A stretch of 64,000 nt of DNA from Albidovulum sp. GTDB lineage: Bacteria; Pseudomonadota; Alphaproteobacteria; Rhodobacterales; Rhodobacteraceae. The stretch is taken from assembly GCA_030837825.1 (NCBI GenBank), contig JAUQYB010000091.1, positions 1 to 64,000 on the forward strand, read 5' to 3'. A program made the translations under genes and the position numbers. Numbering within the stretch: the stretch's first letter is position 1; every line of letters starts with the position of its first letter. Below are positions 61,697 to 64,000 of the stretch, piece by piece. Under the pieces are notes generated by a model, which was given only the letters and a program-made list of their open reading frames with translations, was not told where the DNA came from and ran no database searches.

Positions 61697-63210
61697 CACC
61701 CCGTCGCTCCGCCCAGCCGCCGCGCCAGCGCAGCCTTGTCCACTTTGCCGGTCTTGCCCAGCGGCAACGCCGTCTCGAACAGATACCTGCGGGGAACCTT
61801 GAAATCGGAAAGCGTCCGCGCTGCGTGTTCTTCCAGGTTTTCGGTGGTGACTTCGGCACCGGGGCGCAGCACGACGAAGGCCACCGGCACCTCGCCGAAG
61901 ATCCTGTCCGGCGCGCCGATCACGGCGGCATCCTGCACTGCCGGATGGGTGGCCAGCGCGTCCTCGACTTCCGAAGGCGAGATATTCGCGCCGCCGCGGA
62001 TGATGATGTCCTTGATCCGCCCGGTGACGAAATAGTTCCCGTCCGCATCGCGGTGGCCCAGATCGCCGGTGCGGAACAGGCCACCCACGAAGGCCGCCTC
62101 GGTCTGCTCCGGCGCCTTCATGTAGCGTTTCATCGTGGCGGCGGCGCGCACGAGGATCTCGCCCTCTTCGCCCTCGGCGCAATCGCTGCCGTCGGGACGG
62201 ACGATCCGCACCTTCAGCCCCGGAGCGGCGCGGCCAACGGCGTTGGCGGCCAGCGGGCGGGGATCGCCGGCAAGGCGGCCAAAGACTGGCGTGCTTTCGG
62301 TCATCGCGTAGTAGTTCTGCAAATCCGAGCCGAAGCGCGCGGTGAAGCGCTGCCGCATCTCGGGCGGCAGGGGCGCCCCGGCGGCGATCATCACCCTGAC
62401 ATGCGACAGATCGAACGTCAGGTCCCGCTGTTCGCAATATTCCAGCATCATCGAGAACATCGTCGGCACGCCGTGAAAGACGGTGACTCGGTGCTCGACC
62501 ATCGCCTCCAGCACGTCGCGGGGATGGAACCGGCGCATGATCACCACCCTGCCGCCCGTCTGCAGCCCCGCCGCCGCCGCGGTGGACAGGCCGTAGAGAT
62601 AGCCGAGCGGCAGCGCGACCAGCGTGGTGTCGCCGCTGCCGATCCCCCACATTTCCGCCAGCGCCCGCGGTGCGGCGACCTGCGCGGCGTGATCCAGGAC
62701 GATGGCCTTGGGCGTGCCGGTGGTGCCGGAGGTGTAGATGATCAGGAAATCGTCGCCGGGCGCGACCTCGGCAGGCGGTTCGGGTGCAACGCCGGGGGCA
62801 GGCGCGCGCAAGTCGCCGATCGGCAGCAGCGCCACCCCGGTTCCCGCCTCCCCGGCCGGATCGGCGACGGCATCGTCATGCAACAGCAGCGCGGCGCCGC
62901 TGTGGGCGACCGTATAGGCCACCTCGGAAGGCGTGAGGTTCGGGTTGACCGGCACGAAGACCGCCCCGAGCCGGGCGGCGGCATAATAGCAGAACATCAG
63001 CTCCGGCCGGTTCTGGCTGTAGGCTGCGAAGACCGATCCCCGGCCGATCCCCCTCGCCCGTAAGTGGCAGGCTGCCAGCTCCACCGCGTCGAGAAGCCCG
63101 GCATAGGTCAGCATCTCGCCCTCGAATACCAGCGCGGGGCGTTGCGGTCCCCGTTCCGCTGCCTCGACAAGGGCAGCGAAGACGGTCCGGGCGGAGGGCG
63201 TGTCGGTCAT
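61696..63210 (-). CDS. AMP-dependent acyl-CoA synthetase/ligase
   Basis: This is a 504-residue ANL-superfamily ligase. The P-loop is IIYTSGTTGTPKAIV, the adenylation motif is NYYAMTESTPVFG, the hinge region is FRTGDLGHRDADGNYFVTGRIKDIIIRGG, and the catalytic Lys is in LGKTGKVDKAAL. It activates a carboxylic acid to its CoA thioester. It lies between the deacetylase-family gene (18 bases upstream) and the amidase (ATGA overlap). The acid is unknown; a C4-C6 or aromatic acid would fit the context. Confidence 0.92.
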   Translation of the reverse strand: MTDTPSARTVFAALVEAAERGPQRPALVFEGEMLTYAGLLDAVELAACHLRARGIGRGSVFAAYSQNRPELMFCYYAAARLGAVFVPVNPNLTPSEVAYTVAHSGAALLLHDDAVADPAGEAGTGVALLPIGDLRAPAPGVAPEPPAEVAPGDDFLIIYTSGTTGTPKAIVLDHAAQVAAPRALAEMWGIGSGDTTLVALPLGYLYGLSTAAAAGLQTGGRVVIMRRFHPRDVLEAMVEHRVTVFHGVPTMFSMMLEYCEQRDLTFDLSHVRVMIAAGAPLPPEMRQRFTARFGSDLQNYYAMTESTPVFGRLAGDPRPLAANAVGRAAPGLKVRIVRPDGSDCAEGEEGEILVRAAATMKRYMKAPEQTEAAFVGGLFRTGDLGHRDADGNYFVTGRIKDIIIRGGANISPSEVEDALATHPAVQDAAVIGAPDRIFGEVPVAFVVLRPGAEVTTENLEEHAARTLSDFKVPRRYLFETALPLGKTGKVDKAALARRLGGATG

Positions 63211-63227
63211 GGGCTCACCGGAACGGA

Positions 63228-64000
63228 TCAGGAGGCCGGGGGAAGCCGCGCGTCCTGACGGCGGGCTTCCTCGGCCAGGGTGCGGAAGGTCGCGCCGCGG
63301 GCCTGCATGTGGTCGATCAGCCGCCCCAGCATGTCGATGCGCGGGCCGCGACCGATGATCTGGGGGTGCATGGTCAGGGTGAACACGCCCTCCGGCACAT
63401 GATCGTGACACCAGTCGAACTCGGCCCGCCAGCAAGCCAGAACCTCTTCGGGCGTGCGCATAGGCCCGTGCAGCGGCTTGTTCAGGAAGGTGAAATACGG
63501 GAAATCGTCCAGCTCCCACGCGACCGGCATCTCCACCAGCGGCGTGGGCCTGCCGGGCTGGAGCATCTCCTGATCCACGCGGTCGCCGGTGCGGGCGCGG
63601 TAGGGGGTGAAGTCGTCGGCCATCATGCTGCTGTCGTAGAGAAAGCCGCGCTCGTTCAGCAGGGCCACCGACTCCGGCGAGAGGTCCCAGGCCGGGGAGC
63701 GATAACCCATGGGACGGAACCTTTCCCCCAGAGCCTCGCGCAGGCGGGCAAGGGCGCGGTCCAGAAGCCGCGCCTCCTCGCCCTCTGCCAGACCGACCGG
63801 GGTTTCGTGGCAGTCGCCATGCACTCCAATCTCATACCCTTCCGCCAGGATGCGCCGCGTCTCCTGCGGGTAGGACACGGCGGTATGGGCGGGCACGAAG
63901 AAGGTGGCGCGCACGTCCTTGCGCGCCAGAAGCTCCAGCACCCGCGGCAGGCCGACCATCGTGCCATATTCGCCGCGCGACACCGGCGTCGCGCTGGTCT
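63228..64000 (-). CDS. Polysaccharide-deacetylase/PuuE-like hydrolase, 5' end outside window
   Basis: The frame is open to the window edge, so the N-terminus with the first metal-ligand Asp is missing; 257 residues are seen. It begins TSATPVSRGEYGTMVGLPRVLELLARKDVRATFFVPAHTA, then has the metal-binding VHGDCHETP, YRSPAWDLSPESVALL and TMHPQIIGRGPRI. The fold family covers peptidoglycan deacetylases and PuuE-type allantoinases. The lack of a visible signal and the catabolic operon favour a cytosolic C-N hydrolase. First known gene of the operon with the synthetase and amidase. Confidence 0.85.
   Translation of the reverse strand, partial: TSATPVSRGEYGTMVGLPRVLELLARKDVRATFFVPAHTAVSYPQETRRILAEGYEIGVHGDCHETPVGLAEGEEARLLDRALARLREALGERFRPMGYRSPAWDLSPESVALLNERGFLYDSSMMADDFTPYRARTGDRVDQEMLQPGRPTPLVEMPVAWELDDFPYFTFLNKPLHGPMRTPEEVLACWRAEFDWCHDHVPEGVFTLTMHPQIIGRGPRIDMLGRLIDHMQARGATFRTLAEEARRQDARLPPAS

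Overview
The window is GC-rich DNA of an alphaproteobacterium, almost certainly a Rhodobacteraceae/Paracoccaceae member. The grounds are the codon use, the fdsGBA-fdhD-fdsD formate dehydrogenase operon, the def-def-fmt cluster with a degenerate second deformylase, an NDUFS4-like complex I subunit, a DUF2125 protein, and several GcvA-type LysR regulators. No replication origin, rRNA or CRISPR array is seen. Three tRNA genes are present: Pro-CGG, Arg-UCU and Ser-GCU.

Layout. (1) 1-9000 is housekeeping: ispH, rnhA, fmt and def genes, a PatB-type beta-lyase, and an MltB-type transglycosylase. (2) 9.1-15.0 kb is a complete NAD-dependent molybdenum formate dehydrogenase operon behind a LysR/OxyR-like palindrome. 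(3) 15.1-21.5 kb has an XRE-cupin repressor divergent from an operon of aldehyde dehydrogenase, a folate-linked dimethylglycine/sarcosine-dehydrogenase-like flavoprotein, a 51-residue one-TM protein and an NCS1 permease. (4) 21.5-30.5 kb is an accessory catabolic region: three LysR regulators, a quinone-oxidoreductase-like dehydrogenase, an enolase-superfamily gene, a ProX-type betaine-binding protein and an MttB-family methyltransferase. The enolase-superfamily and proX genes each carry one missing G in a short G-run. (5) 30.7-44.3 kb is mixed metabolism: transporters, leuB, pcaD, a sugar-acid dehydratase with PfkB and glycerate kinases, and small conserved proteins. (6) 44.9-58.8 kb, just after tRNA-Ser, is a decayed composite mobile region. 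(7) 58.9-64.0 kb is a catabolic cluster with MaoC, TetR, amidase, acyl-CoA synthetase and polysaccharide-deacetylase-family genes.

The mobile region has two Mu-like blocks. The left block holds Mu-type DNA-binding proteins, a Mor-like activator, a capsid protein and an I-type protease. The right block holds the C-terminal half of a MuA transposase, a MuB ATPase, small phage genes and a terminase. Between them lie an unknown two-gene membrane module, a 537-bp-arm inverted repeat, and the remains of a TcmP/DUF5131 (three-Cys-motif) pair. MuA and terminase each contain an in-frame TAG, and two other genes are frameshifted, so the island looks dead as a phage.

Working together: regions 2, 3 and 4 suggest use of methylated amines or betaines. 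Betaine uptake, demethylation to folate-bound C1 units, and oxidation of formate to CO2 with NADH would fit, but the substrates are inferred and not shown by the sequence.
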